A stretch of 64,000 nt of DNA from Lewinellaceae bacterium (GCA_020636095.1 JACJYN010000013.1:1-64000); one strand, 5' to 3'; shown: positions 53,801 through 61,875, counted from the first letter of the stretch. Translations and numbers: made by a program. The notes: generated by a model from the sequence alone, not told the origin.

Positions 53801-54569
53801 GCCCAATGGTACAGACCTGCGCGGCAAAACAATCAGCAATAAAGCCGTGCTGGTTTCTTCGGTAGCCCTGGGCGGGACGATCCTGCAGAACTATACCTTC
53901 GAGCTGTCGGTTGACGGCCAGGTTTTTTACAAAGGAAAATCGTCCTTCGGCTTCTTCCCCGGGGAAGCCCTGGCTTCGCAGGTAGGCCTGGACAACGGCA
54001 AGGAGGTGGCGCCCTGGTTTGAAATTGAACAGCTTCAGCCCAAGGACTACATGCAGGTCAAACTGGATTCCCTGTACGGAAAAATGAAACTGTATAAAGC
54101 ACCGGCCGACAAACCGCACTACCGCCTGGCGGAAGATCAGCTGGACTTGCTCCACAAGCTGATCCTGGCCAGGGATCAGGGGAAGTACGGTAAAGGGTAC
54201 ATCCACGCCACCAAGTTTATGCAGCCCTACGACTGGTTCTTTACCTGTCATTTCTATCAGGACCCGGTGATGCCCGGTTCGCTGGGAGTGGAAGCTATCT
54301 TACAGGCCATGCAGGTGTTTGCCCTGCAGCAGGACCTTGGTAAGGACTTCATTTCCCCTAAATTCGTGCAACTGCCGAACCACAAGACAGTGTGGAAGTA
54401 CCGGGGGCAGATTCTGTTGCCCGTAAAAGAAATGCACCTGGAGGTACACATAAAGTCTATTGAAAAGCGGGGCGGGCAGTTGGCCATTATCGCCGATGCA
54501 TATCTTTGGAATGATAAGATGCGGATTTATCAGGTGACGGATTTGGCTCTAGGGCTGGAAGAAGCCTGA
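47808..54569 (+). CDS. pfaC: PUFA synthase, fused KS-CLF-AT-DH protein (PfaB/PfaC type)
   Basis: A 2253-residue synthase from the ATG at 47808 (MNKIAIIGTSGLFPG); the GTG at 47772 adds a non-conserved lead. Residues 1-445 are a ketosynthase (C196 in LDAACATSLYAIK). About 470-880 is a second KS-like chain-length factor whose site reads FTVSCGDNSVFKAL and is not canonical. About 990-1330 is an acyltransferase with AFGYSMGECSSM (S1096). A basic linker (KVKRRKARKRT) follows, then from about 1425 four hot-dog units forming two FabA-like dehydratase pairs, with DWYFPCHFRDDEVLAGSL and DWFFTCHFYQDPVMPGSL. The AT that is a separate PfaB in gamma-proteobacteria is fused here. No acyl-glycerol transferase domain is visible. 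Confidence 0.92.
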   Translation: MNKIAIIGTSGLFPGSSTLEEFWDNLMQGKDLTGLATDEDFGVNPELFFHSGKGVVDKCYSLRAGYIRDFQFDPNGYELPAELLARQDKLYQWPLYVAKEALREAGYVNNKEILRRCGLVMGNLSFPTSSSHRLLAGVYTQTTEKALRALFQDEQFRISPTKKDKPDNEILDWTVSQITSQALGLGGGHYTLDAACATSLYAIKLACDELLTGKADMMLAGAVCASDQLFIHMGFSIFHAYAGADDKFVPLDKGSAGLVSSEGAGMVVLKRLEDAERDQDNILAVIGGIGLSNDGRGKFLLSPHPKGQRLAFERAYFGNEISPEETSYLECHATGTPLGDQTEMNSIAGFFAEHQTKPLLGSVKSNMGHLLTAAGMTGLLKVLLAMQKGAIPPNINLKDALSSKNGWMGEEQMILEPAAWNADQKQAGINSFGFGGTNAHMVVQNYSAEHARQSPWQPVELQPMAIIGMDAHFGDCAGLEAFYSTIYNGKQHFKALPKGRWKGFDENETLLKAFGFADGKAPRGAYIEDFEIDLLRYKIQPKEAETLEPQQALILKVADRALEDAGLEESRNVAVLIAMESELAIHHYLARWDVSWQLKEALQQSDILLDEEQEALLEELCKNGAYYREGSQTPSQHTSFVGNIMASRVAALWDFSGPAFTVSCGDNSVFKALEVAQNLLSLGEVEAVVVGGVDFSGGLENVLLRNKKDRINTAASPSLSLNEQDDGWLVGEGAGAVVLKKLSDAAEDKIYAVIEGAGEARPLPEGGYLELAATGINREDEAEQQLLLQQEQPNPVALGSIKTNIGHTYAAAGIASLIKTALCLHHRFIPGIPNWKGPKGTAAFSNTNYYFPEKSRPWILTGGQQKRRAAVNGMDGLQLQLSEAASHFEAEPAFLQQNTPKLFTLKGNTEKELQQQLSALEIAAESPSPLTDMGRQFYHTNKAKEAAYCLALIAKDKKGLLQDIRFFQNQVSAAFQNQKELKTPGGSYFTPNPLGGKGKVAFVYPGSSTAYTHLGQDLFQLFPQLYPHFEKMLPRLEAYIWPDYLFPRKIRSDDTPKNIYEHSIAMMSVGVFFSAAYTHMLRTFFRLEPEMAFGYSMGECSSMWYALGMWSADETREFQESPIFKNRFAGNLELLAEHWGITSEEARERWISLVLLAPKGQVEALVKGQEKVWLTFINTGNEVVISGDKAACLAIAEQLSCPTVTIPFQNVIHHDFCEKERDGLLKMHHFPLQQEPAIDFYSSITQSKIPLDSRTVAENSTAVCCQQVNFPQTARTAYQAGARLFIELGANATCTGWIRNILKDEAHLAVSVNQKGKTDAQALLELLAQLASHGVAMDLSVLYPSTSEDQQARSFMKKIIPGGARIFDMILSEENRQRFAKVKRRKARKRTGALALATGGEEDLPISNYSHSIESISTMETRTEERTARSVAPRGRIGENGLRLQDYEAGEQLEGKTIIFSQEDLEEFATGKIANVFGPEYAAIDTYRRRVMLPMDPYLLVSRVTGLSGKMGEYKPSTMQTEYDIPYDAWFTTDRQIPWAVSVESGQCDLMLISYLGIDFLNKGNLVYRLLDCTLTFVDDLPFEGQTLRYDISINSFVRNGDNLLFFFSYLCYVEGRLVLKMDGGCAGFFSDEQLEEGHGVVYTESELEAKRTAPKKHFTPLLKTAKTSFSKEGLRHLINGDMEKCFEDASYFANGRNPSLCLPPEKILMIDRITSVDLAGGAYGLGYIVAEKDLHPDDWYFPCHFRDDEVLAGSLQAEGGGNLLRFFMLMLGLQRLTKDARYQPIFDLPQKVRCRKQVVPGKDTKLVYKLEIKEIGLIPNPYVIGDLEIISEGVVTVHFENLGLQLREKSNPRYLEETSGVYVAPRSEGALLNEKDITTFALDDLSKCFGPEFAVYDGRTVSRQPNTDLQLISRVLKIDGERFDFSKPATIFAEYDVPASAWYYEQNSANTMPYSILMEIALQPCGLLGAYQGSTLQFADKNLFFRNLDGDGELFDLPNGTDLRGKTISNKAVLVSSVALGGTILQNYTFELSVDGQVFYKGKSSFGFFPGEALASQVGLDNGKEVAPWFEIEQLQPKDYMQVKLDSLYGKMKLYKAPADKPHYRLAEDQLDLLHKLILARDQGKYGKGYIHATKFMQPYDWFFTCHFYQDPVMPGSLGVEAILQAMQVFALQQDLGKDFISPKFVQLPNHKTVWKYRGQILLPVKEMHLEVHIKSIEKRGGQLAIIADAYLWNDKMRIYQVTDLALGLEEA

Positions 54570-54672
54570 TTCGCCTCTAAATTTTGTGGGGTTTAGCCTC
54601 TTTGTCTATTAGTGCTCTGTTAACAGAGTAGTGAGTGGCAGATAAAGCTCCAATTTTGCTAAAAAAACAACC

Positions 54673-56313
54673 ATGGAACTCAAATACAACGGAACACCAA
54701 CCCATCTCAACTGGAAAGGCTCTCCCCGCGCCATCGCTTTTGATGCTGCCGGCATTCGGGAAAAGCTGGCCAGAACGGGCCAGCCCTGTTTCATTCTGCA
54801 GGACTTTCGCGGCCGTATTGGCGTCAGCAATGAAGGGGAACTCACCACTGACGGCAAAGGGCTGCAATTGCTGGCCATGGCCAGTGCGCTGCCTCCCGGC
54901 CAGTTGGGCGACCCTACTTTCCGCGAAGATTACAATCTGAAATACGCCTACAAGACCGGCGCTATGGCCAACGGCATTGCCTCCGAAGAGCTGGTCATTG
55001 CTATCGGCAGGGCGGGCCTGCTCGGCTCGTTCGGCGCCGCCGGGCTGGTGCCCGCCCGGGTATTGCAGGCCATCGAGAAGATACAGAGCGAGCTGCCGCA
55101 TCAAACTTACGCCTTCAACCTCATCCACAGCCCCAATGAGGCGGCCCTGGAGGCCGGGGCGGTGAAGCTGTTCCTGGAAAAAGGCGTGCACGTAGTGGAA
55201 GCTTCCGCATTTCTGGCGCTGACCGAACACATCGTGCACTACCGGGTGGCGGGCCTGAGCCAGGAACCGGATGGCAAGATAGTGATCAACAATAAGGTCA
55301 TTGCCAAGGTGTCGAGGAAAGAGGTGGCGGCCCACTTTATGCAGCCGGCGCCGGAGTCCTTCCTGAAGCCGCTCTTGGAGAAGGGCAAGATCACGCCTCA
55401 GCAGGCGGAATTAGCGGCCCATGTCCCCATGTGCGATGACATTACCGTAGAAGCCGACTCGGGCGGCCATACCGACAACCGGCCGTTGGTGGCACTGCTG
55501 CCGTCCATCATTCAGTTGCGGGATGCATTGCAGGAAAAGTATCAATTCGAGCAGCAAATCCGCATCGGGGCGGCGGGGGGTATTTCTACGCCGGCCTCTG
55601 CGCTGGCGGCTTTTATGATGGGCGCCGCCTACGTAGTCACCGGCTCGGTCAATCAGGCCTGCGTGGAAGCGGGCACTTCCGAGCAGGTGCGCAAGTTATT
55701 GGCTACCGTGGCCTCCACCGACGTCATGATGGCGCCGGCTTCCGATATGTTTGAAATGGGCGTAGAGCTACAGGTGCTGAAGCGGGGCACCCTCTTCGGG
55801 CCGCGCGCCAAGAAGCTGTACGAATATTACCTCCGCTACAAGTCGATCGATGAGATTCCGGAGGAGGAGCGCCTGAAGATGGAGAAACAGGTCTTTCAGA
55901 AGCCCCTGGAAACCGTCTGGCAGGATTGTATTGAATTCTTCCGCAGCCGGGATCCGGAGCAGATCGATCGGGCCGAAGGCAACCCCCACCGCAAGATGGC
56001 GCTGATCTTCCGCTGGTACCTGGGTTTGTCATCCAACTGGGCCAATGCCGGCACGCAAGGGCGTGCGCAGGATTTTCAAATCTGGTGCGGCCCGGCCATG
56101 GGCGCCTTCAACGACTGGGTGAAGGGTACGTATTTGGAGGATTATCAAAATCGCAATGCAGCCGATGTGGCGGAGCAGATCATGCAGGGGGCGGCTTATT
56201 TGTACCGGGTGCAGTCATTGAAAATGCAGGGCGTGGGTTTTCCGCTGGAGTGGGGACGGTTCGTGCCGGTGGAGGAGTTGAAGGAGGTGGGGTTGTTGGA
56301 ACGGCAGGGTTGA
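54673..56313 (+). CDS. pfaD: PUFA synthase enoyl reductase PfaD
   Basis: A 546-residue flavin enzyme of the PfaD type (nitropropane-dioxygenase-like TIM barrel). Diagnostic segments are SEELVIAIGRAGLLGSFGAAG, YAFNLIHSPNE, MCDDITVEADSGGHTDNRP (catalytic/FMN His region), IRIGAAGGISTPASA and AAYVVTGSVNQACVEAGTS, which bind FMN. It reduces the enoyl intermediates produced by the PfaA/C complex. It lies 103 bases after the PfaC-type gene on the same strand, as the last gene of the operon. Length and motif order match stand-alone PfaD. Which fatty acid the cluster produces cannot be read from sequence. Confidence 0.92.
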   Translation: MELKYNGTPTHLNWKGSPRAIAFDAAGIREKLARTGQPCFILQDFRGRIGVSNEGELTTDGKGLQLLAMASALPPGQLGDPTFREDYNLKYAYKTGAMANGIASEELVIAIGRAGLLGSFGAAGLVPARVLQAIEKIQSELPHQTYAFNLIHSPNEAALEAGAVKLFLEKGVHVVEASAFLALTEHIVHYRVAGLSQEPDGKIVINNKVIAKVSRKEVAAHFMQPAPESFLKPLLEKGKITPQQAELAAHVPMCDDITVEADSGGHTDNRPLVALLPSIIQLRDALQEKYQFEQQIRIGAAGGISTPASALAAFMMGAAYVVTGSVNQACVEAGTSEQVRKLLATVASTDVMMAPASDMFEMGVELQVLKRGTLFGPRAKKLYEYYLRYKSIDEIPEEERLKMEKQVFQKPLETVWQDCIEFFRSRDPEQIDRAEGNPHRKMALIFRWYLGLSSNWANAGTQGRAQDFQIWCGPAMGAFNDWVKGTYLEDYQNRNAADVAEQIMQGAAYLYRVQSLKMQGVGFPLEWGRFVPVEELKEVGLLERQG

Positions 56314-56493
56314 AGTGGATATTTAACTTGGGTGCAAAGGGCGAAAATACCTGGACACCCTTTAAGGATGGGGCAAATCCAGGCATTTTCGACCGGTGAG
56401 CTAAATAGTTGCAATGGTTGAAATACTGATTGTCATCCCAATAGTAAATCTTAATTGGAGGGTAATCAGGAAGGGTCTCTTTGTCCTGGGCCT

Positions 56494-59169
56494 TCAGGCC
56501 AGCCCTGTTTCTTTCAATTGCTCCAGAATCGCCACGTCCTCCTCCCATTCCTTCAGCGCTCGCTCATAAGCCGCCTGTGTTTTAGTGAGCCGCAGGGTGT
56601 GTGGGCTGCCTTTTTTGATCGTTTGCATTTTCAGGTCGATCGTTACATCTTTAATTGCCCTTTCCATGTCCTTCCGATAAGATTGATTGGCCCGATAGTC
56701 GAACATCTGCTGAGTAGGAGAGCTGAGGAACGGGCGGAGTATTTCCCAAAGGTGTTGATAATACTCCGTTTCCGGCGTTTCCCTTTTCCAATCGGCCGGG
56801 GGAGAAGGTTTCACTGCCGAGCGGGCCTTAAAGTCCTGCAGGCAAACTTCGTACAACGCTTTGGCCAGCATATTGCCTTTGTACTTTCCGGAAAGTAAGA
56901 TGGGCGCCAGCACCTCATTGGCGTAGGCTCTCGGCAACGGTTTGGTGATGCGTTTCAGCATGCGCTTATTCCAATCAGCGTCCTTTTCATTGTGGCGGCT
57001 GAGCGCCACCACATCTTCAACGACAGCGGTGGAGGCCGCTTTGCGCTTTTCCCTTTCCTCCCTGAAGATATACGAATAGGCGCCCTCAAATTCATGCAAC
57101 TTGACCTTGCGAAGGTATTCGGGAAGTTTCTGAACGTGGTGAAGGACAAAAGGAGCCAGGGTAGGCGAGCCCAATTCGTCCAAAGCCTTTAAAACGTCCA
57201 TGAGGTGGCGGATCACAGCAACAACATCCGTGTCGGCTGCTTTTCGGAATACCCGATGGAAGGCGGCCGGCTCGTAGGCCTGTATCAAGGCCACCCAATT
57301 TTCGACATTTATGTTTTCAAAAACAGCCGGGAGCAAGGCCGCCCCAACCTGCTCTAAGAGGCTTTCATCCCGGAACCGGGCCAGGGCGGCGGCTACCACG
57401 CTGAAATCAGGAGTGTTGTAACTTTTTTCTTCCGGAATATCATCCAAAAGGCTGGTGAGCAACTGCCGGGCGTACTCTTGTGGTTTGAGTTCGGCTTCGC
57501 CCCAATGTTGCAGGTAGTATTCGAGCCACTGCAGCCTTACCGGAACGGGCCGGCTGGCCAGCAGGCTGGCATGCTTGCTTTTAGGCCACAGGACAATCGC
57601 CCCGTAATGGTACCAGTACTCTATCGTCATGCCGGCATTGCCGGTGTAGCCTTCTTCTTCCTGCTCAATGGGGTCTCCCTCTCCTATCTCGAGTTCGGTG
57701 AACAGGTCATCTTCTCCGATTGGCGCCTCTCCCAGGCCGGGCGCGCCCCCTTCGCCCCAATGTTTTACCATCATATATTCCTCATAAACTTCTCCCATGG
57801 TTCCCCCGCTGCTTTCTTCCTCCTCATCGTAGTAACGGTAACGGCTGCGGCGGCCGTAATCGTAGTAGTGGTCAGCCCCTTCCAGTTGCCCCATCCGGTA
57901 GAGGGTGGCCAGGCCCAGGCTGGCAAAGTAGCCCGCTTTTTCAGCTGCTTCCATCAAGGCTTCTGCCCGGGGGCGGTCATGCAATTTCAGCTGGCCCAGT
58001 GAAAAATTGGCCGGCGTGTACTGATGGCCCAGTAAGACGGCCTTGGGCCTCCATTCAAAGGAATCCTCCAATGACTGGAGCGCTTCCGCTATCTTTCCCA
58101 CCTGATCCTGGAATTGTGGGCTGCTGATTTTCGGAGCGTCTACCGATTGCAAAAGGTTGTAAACCAGGCAAACCCGGTAACCGGAAGTGATAGGCTTTAT
58201 TTCGTGTTCGCAATCGGCATAGAAGGCAACATAGGGCATTTTGAAATTACTTGCAGCTGAGGACAGGCCTACGGTTTCTTCCCTCCCGTCAAAACGGATG
58301 ATCAGTTCTCCACCAGTATGGGCAGAGGGCAGGCCGATCACCAAAGTAGCAAACATGCCCTTCTCCTTCTCCGAATCTTTGTGCGGCAGAAAAAAATCCC
58401 CTGGCTCGTAGATCAGCATTTTATACAAGGATGCTGTTACGGATTGTTTTTTGATCCCCAACCCCTTTTTTACCTCCTTGATGATCTTTTGGATGGCTTT
58501 TTGCCAGCCTTCATTGCCAAAGGACAATTGGCTGGCGTCGATTTCCCAGGCGCTCCGGACAGCAGTATCGGTAATGGTCTGGCTCCCTTTTCCAAACGGC
58601 GCTTTCCTGGCCAGCTTGATGATCTCTTTAACCTGGGCCCGATTCACGGGCAACCCAATATCCCCCATGCCTTCTAGCCGCAGGCCGGGATGGGTGAAAT
58701 CTTTAATCCCTGAGGTGACAAAAGAACCGCTTCCTTTTATCGTTTTTAATAGGTGGAGTAGTTGTTTGTTTACCTCATCCATCCTTTTAGCATGCTCGCC
58801 GGCAAAGGCCTCCCGCTCGGCTGCCGAGAAAGGAAGGGGCCGCCTGCCGTGCAATTCGTAATCGCTGTAGTGCGAGTCCAATGCTTTCTGTACTTCCTCA
58901 ACCTGGATAGGAGTATCTTTGGGCTCGATGGCTTCTATGTTGGCGGTCTCGATGTGATACCGCAAATAGTCATAGCCTTCATCGATGGAATGGCGGATAT
59001 AGGCGTCGGGCAGTTGGTGCAGAGTAGGGCCGTCCCACTCTACTTCCACCAAATCCGATTCCGAATCTAATGAAATGACTCTCCCGGACCAACCCGCCAG
59101 GGAAGTGCCTGTATCTTCATCCTGTTGTCCTGGTTTGACTTGTATGGTTTGTCCGATTTCGAGCGTCAT
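56494..59169 (-). CDS. 2-oxoglutarate/Fe(II) oxygenase-like multidomain protein
   Basis: An 891-residue cytoplasmic protein. Residues 1-60 form a small beta domain (QVKPGQQDEDTGTSLAGWSG) shared almost exactly with the protein at 60261..60917. About 225-345 matches a prolyl-4-hydroxylase-like 2OG-Fe(II) oxygenase: YEPGDFFLPHKDSE gives H263 and D265, and DCEHEIKPITSGYRVC gives H322 and R332, the metal triad and the 2OG-binding Arg. An acidic segment (EEEESSGGT) and a helical C-terminal half (about 540-891) follow, without recognised motifs. It probably hydroxylates a protein or small substrate. Genes of this type are not well characterised; the role of the N-terminal domain is unknown. Confidence 0.7.
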   Translation of the reverse strand: MTLEIGQTIQVKPGQQDEDTGTSLAGWSGRVISLDSESDLVEVEWDGPTLHQLPDAYIRHSIDEGYDYLRYHIETANIEAIEPKDTPIQVEEVQKALDSHYSDYELHGRRPLPFSAAEREAFAGEHAKRMDEVNKQLLHLLKTIKGSGSFVTSGIKDFTHPGLRLEGMGDIGLPVNRAQVKEIIKLARKAPFGKGSQTITDTAVRSAWEIDASQLSFGNEGWQKAIQKIIKEVKKGLGIKKQSVTASLYKMLIYEPGDFFLPHKDSEKEKGMFATLVIGLPSAHTGGELIIRFDGREETVGLSSAASNFKMPYVAFYADCEHEIKPITSGYRVCLVYNLLQSVDAPKISSPQFQDQVGKIAEALQSLEDSFEWRPKAVLLGHQYTPANFSLGQLKLHDRPRAEALMEAAEKAGYFASLGLATLYRMGQLEGADHYYDYGRRSRYRYYDEEEESSGGTMGEVYEEYMMVKHWGEGGAPGLGEAPIGEDDLFTELEIGEGDPIEQEEEGYTGNAGMTIEYWYHYGAIVLWPKSKHASLLASRPVPVRLQWLEYYLQHWGEAELKPQEYARQLLTSLLDDIPEEKSYNTPDFSVVAAALARFRDESLLEQVGAALLPAVFENINVENWVALIQAYEPAAFHRVFRKAADTDVVAVIRHLMDVLKALDELGSPTLAPFVLHHVQKLPEYLRKVKLHEFEGAYSYIFREEREKRKAASTAVVEDVVALSRHNEKDADWNKRMLKRITKPLPRAYANEVLAPILLSGKYKGNMLAKALYEVCLQDFKARSAVKPSPPADWKRETPETEYYQHLWEILRPFLSSPTQQMFDYRANQSYRKDMERAIKDVTIDLKMQTIKKGSPHTLRLTKTQAAYERALKEWEEDVAILEQLKETGLA

Positions 59170-59404
59170 AGCTTTCGTTTGAGGGTGAGGGGTAAAGATA
59201 AATCTTCAGGAAACACGGAGCAACTTTACGTTCGGAAGAGTATCTTTCACCTGGAAGAAAATGCGATTATCAGATAGTAAAAAATAGGCCATCATGAAAA
59301 AAGCAGCCCCCTTGAGGCAAAAATGCTGGTTGTATTTTGACCGGGATAGACGAAAGTTGATGGGTTAAGGTTTGCAGCGTATCATAGCAGCGTTGCATCT
59401 TTTT

Positions 59405-59500
59405 CGGTCCGGACGGGACTCATTTCACAGGGCCGTAACGCCTTGGTAACCTTCAGTTTGTGTGGATGGGATGGGCTTTTGGAAAATGTTTTGGAAAAAA
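59405..59500. repeat. 96-bp direct repeat, left copy, with tRNA-3'-end-like start
   Basis: Begins CGGTCCGGACGGGACTCATT and ends TTTTGGAAAATGTTTTGGAA plus a run of A. The copy at 61876..61971 has the same length and the same start and end, with a diverged middle. On the minus strand the first part reads GAGTCCCGTCCGGACCG, like the T-arm/acceptor 3' end of a tRNA with a GGTCCGG acceptor stem (I recall a Bacteroidota tRNA-Asp like this). The complete tRNA is absent. The rest of the 59170-59519 gap holds nothing recognisable. Confidence 0.6.
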
Positions 59501-59519
59501 TGAAAAGTAAAGAGATTGT

Positions 59520-59915
59520 TTACTTTGTCCAATCTTCCAACCTGATATTTTGAAGCCGGTTGAAATGCTTTGTGTTATTGGTGACAAGGGTTAAGCCGTT
59601 GGCTATTGCCGTACATCCGATCAAGAGGTCAAAATCATCAATGAGCGTTCCGGCTTTTCGAAGGCGGGCTTTTTCCTCGGCATAAAGATCGATTGAAGAG
59701 GTGATAGGTATTACTGCTATTTCTTTCAAGAGCCCTTCAACTTCAGTAATATGTTTTTCAGGCTGTTGGCTGAAAAATGCGCCGTATTTTAACTCGGCCA
59801 GTGTGATTTCAGAAATGAAGCAGTTCTCAATCCCAACGGCATCCAGTTTTTCATCAATATCGAACCTGCCTTTGAAGAAGAAAATCACAATGTTGGTGTC
59901 CAGCAGATAACTCAA
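59520..59915 (-). CDS. vapC: VapC-type PIN-domain toxin
   Basis: A 131-residue PIN nuclease of the VapC kind. MSYLLDTNIVIFFFKG supplies the first Asp, ITLAELKYG the Glu, TLIDDFDLLIGCTAI two further Asp and LVTNNTKHF the last site, the standard order of this metal-dependent RNase. The start overlaps the upstream small gene by 4 bases (ATGA-type junction), the usual toxin-after-antitoxin arrangement. Target RNA is not predictable, though many VapCs cut tRNA or rRNA. The pair sits within the region framed by the two 96-bp direct repeats. Confidence 0.88.
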   Translation of the reverse strand: MSYLLDTNIVIFFFKGRFDIDEKLDAVGIENCFISEITLAELKYGAFFSQQPEKHITEVEGLLKEIAVIPITSSIDLYAEEKARLRKAGTLIDDFDLLIGCTAIANGLTLVTNNTKHFNRLQNIRLEDWTK

Positions 59916-60172
59916 TCCAGGGATTCTATTTGACGGTTAACGAATCGGCTGTCTCTGATTAATGAGATTAAATCCTCGGCACTTTCCTTTTCTTCAGCCC
60001 ATGCTCCATATAACTTTTTCCAATCTTTATCACCCTTCTCCTTGGCCGCCTCCGTCGGCTTCAGCGAATTGATTAACCTGGAGGCCAATTCCAACCTCAC
60101 TTCGGCACTCAAATGCCGAAGCAGAGCCCACCAACTCTCTATAACTTCATTATTGAAATTAACTATTTTCAT
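59912..60172 (-). CDS. Putative antitoxin of the PIN pair
   Basis: An 86-residue protein overlapping the toxin start by 4 bases. It contains LLRHLSAEVRLELASRLINSL, a helical segment like those of VapB-type or DUF2281-type small antitoxins, and an acidic, Lys-rich middle (KEKGDKDWKKLYGAWAEEKE). The C-terminal ISLIRDSRF motif resembles the toxin-binding tail of such antitoxins. No classical AbrB or RHH DNA-binding motif is obvious. The antitoxin assignment is therefore mainly from position and size. Confidence 0.7.
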   Translation of the reverse strand: MKIVNFNNEVIESWWALLRHLSAEVRLELASRLINSLKPTEAAKEKGDKDWKKLYGAWAEEKESAEDLISLIRDSRFVNRQIESLD

Positions 60173-60260
60173 TTATCGCGTTTTTGTAAAGATACGGAAA
60201 TCTGGAACCAGTTACAATCGGAACAAAGCGCAAAGGCAAAAAGTGCCTTGCCCTGCCCAT

Positions 60261-60917
60261 TTACTGGTTTGCAAACCAAACCACATATTCCCGCAGGATA
60301 CGGTAATTAGAAGAACCCTTATCAGTTGCCTCCAAGTCGCAGAGAAGGAAATGCCCGGCGCCGCCATCAACCCACTTGATTACAGCTATAACGCCATGAG
60401 GGTCATCATAGTCATCCAAGGCTAGAATTTCCAGTTTTTTGCCGATGTGCCCGTATCCCTCCACGACTTTTGCCTGAAAAGGAAATACCAAGTGCTTTTC
60501 CATGTATTCCAGCCAGCCGACATAAGACTGAGGCAATAGCAATTCTGTTGTAAAGGCTTCGCGCTCCACTGCCGAAAATGGAATAGGCGGGCCACCGTAT
60601 AATTGATAGTCATGGTAGCGGGCTTCTAGTTCTTTCTGGATCTCACGAACCTGTTCAAGAGTATATTGAGGTTCAATGATAGCTAAATTAACAGACCCAA
60701 TGTTATATTGCAAATAGTCATAGCCGCCATCAATGCAATGCCGGAGGTAGGCGTCAGGTATGTGCAGTAAGGTGGTACTGTCCCACTCTACTTCTACCAT
60801 GTTGTATTCTGAATGCATTGCAACAACTCTCCCGGACCAACCCGCCAGGGAAGTGCCTGTATCTTCATCTTGTTGTCCTGGCTTTACCTGTACTGTTTGA
60901 CCAATAGCGATTGACAT
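60261..60917 (-). CDS. Hypothetical paralogue of the oxygenase N-terminal domain
   Basis: A 218-residue protein. Its first ~125 residues match those of the 891-residue protein at 56494..59169: the QVKPGQQDEDTGTSLAGWSG block is identical, followed by VEVEWD, IPDAYLRH and FSAVEREAF. The coding bases around the identical block (about 60840-60905 against 59090-59160) are also very alike, so the duplication is fairly recent. The oxygenase domain is absent; instead a ~90-residue beta-rich C-terminus (EVLGHI-like VEGYGHIGKKLEILALDD, GGAGHFLLCDLEATD) is present, without recognised family. It is divergent from 61025..61666. Confidence 0.65.
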   Translation of the reverse strand: MSIAIGQTVQVKPGQQDEDTGTSLAGWSGRVVAMHSEYNMVEVEWDSTTLLHIPDAYLRHCIDGGYDYLQYNIGSVNLAIIEPQYTLEQVREIQKELEARYHDYQLYGGPPIPFSAVEREAFTTELLLPQSYVGWLEYMEKHLVFPFQAKVVEGYGHIGKKLEILALDDYDDPHGVIAVIKWVDGGAGHFLLCDLEATDKGSSNYRILREYVVWFANQ

Positions 60918-61024
60918 ATTGTATATTGGAGATGAAAATCAAAGATAATTCGTTGAGGAGTATTGGGCAACTTTACTTGCAGAAGAGTATCTTTCAGGTG
61001 AAGAAACAAGACAATCAATTCACA

Positions 61025-61666
61025 ATGCCATCACAGTCCCCATTTGCTAATTTTTACGACGATATTTTCGCTTCGGCGACGCCCGCTCAACAGGAATCAT
61101 TTCTCCGGCAATTGTTTACCCGGGATGGTTCGCTCTGTGCAAGTTTTTGGGCTTACATAAACCCACCCTTTCGAGATGTTGAGGTGGAGCAAAAGACTGT
61201 AGATGCCGAAGTAGCGAAAATGCAGGAAAGTATTAAACGCTATCGTTGGGATATTTTGTTTGACATGGATCCAACTGCAGATGATTATTCGACCGAACTT
61301 ACCGAGCTTATAGACAAAGACATAATCGGGGACTTTCAACTGCAGATAGAGGCCTCGTGCAGCACAGGTGATCTGTTGGCCGCTTTGCATAGTTTGCGAA
61401 TTATTGAACAAGGCACCAACTTGAACTGGGAGGAAATCGAAGAACCTGCTGGCTATTATGGGGCTGAAGTAAAAGATCACATCGGTTACCAATTTGATTT
61501 TTTCACCGGTTGCTTCCTTGATCATATCTTCTCGGCGGATCTGATCAAAAATGCCATTGTTCAGGCGGAAGCCTATCAATCTGAATCCGCAGGATATTTT
61601 GATTACTCAGAGGATTGGGAAGGTGTCTTGAAAATATTCAAAGATCGGCTTGCAGGGAAACTTTAG
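61025..61666 (+). CDS. Hypothetical protein, 213 residues
   Basis: Read from the ATG at 61025 (MPSQSPFANFYDD); the ATG at 60911 would overlap the start of the divergent gene and its lead is not protein-like. The product is acidic and mostly helical, with no signal peptide or membrane segment. Visible features: a region with conserved-looking aromatics (FWAYINPPF), an acidic stretch (LFDMDPTADDYSTELTEL) and a C-terminal FDYSEDWEGVLKIFKDRLAG. No family is recognised. It lies between the two 96-bp direct repeats with the PIN pair, so it may be part of the same acquired segment. Confidence 0.6.
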   Translation: MPSQSPFANFYDDIFASATPAQQESFLRQLFTRDGSLCASFWAYINPPFRDVEVEQKTVDAEVAKMQESIKRYRWDILFDMDPTADDYSTELTELIDKDIIGDFQLQIEASCSTGDLLAALHSLRIIEQGTNLNWEEIEEPAGYYGAEVKDHIGYQFDFFTGCFLDHIFSADLIKNAIVQAEAYQSESAGYFDYSEDWEGVLKIFKDRLAGKL

Positions 61667-61831
61667 CCTATCAGGTGATTTGGTTGTTGAAATGGATAGA
61701 GGCCATTCGGAGAGCAGAGGAGCCAGGTTGGAACAAGGGTAGGCGCTGTAAAAAATCTGTAAAAAAATTTCTACCTAAAAATATGTTTCAAGCTGATAAT
61801 CAGCGGGTTGCGAAAGACGAATTAAAATAAA

Positions 61832-61864
61832 AAACCCTTGTAAATCAATGATTTACAAGGGTTT
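61832..61864. terminator. Strong rho-independent hairpin, bidirectional
   Basis: A 16-bp perfect stem, AAACCCTTGTAAATCA (61832-61847) and TGATTTACAAGGGTTT (61849-61864), with a minimal loop and A/T tracts on both sides. It stands 11 bases before the tRNA-3'-like start of the repeat at 61876. On the minus strand it would lie just downstream of that tRNA end, as a tRNA terminator would. Confidence 0.88.
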
Positions 61865-61875
61865 AATAAGTTTTG

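Noticed and set aside
59405..59423. A complete tRNA gene at the tRNA-like sequence
   Set aside because: Only the 3' end matches; beyond GAGTCCC no T-loop, anticodon arm or D-arm can be formed in either copy.
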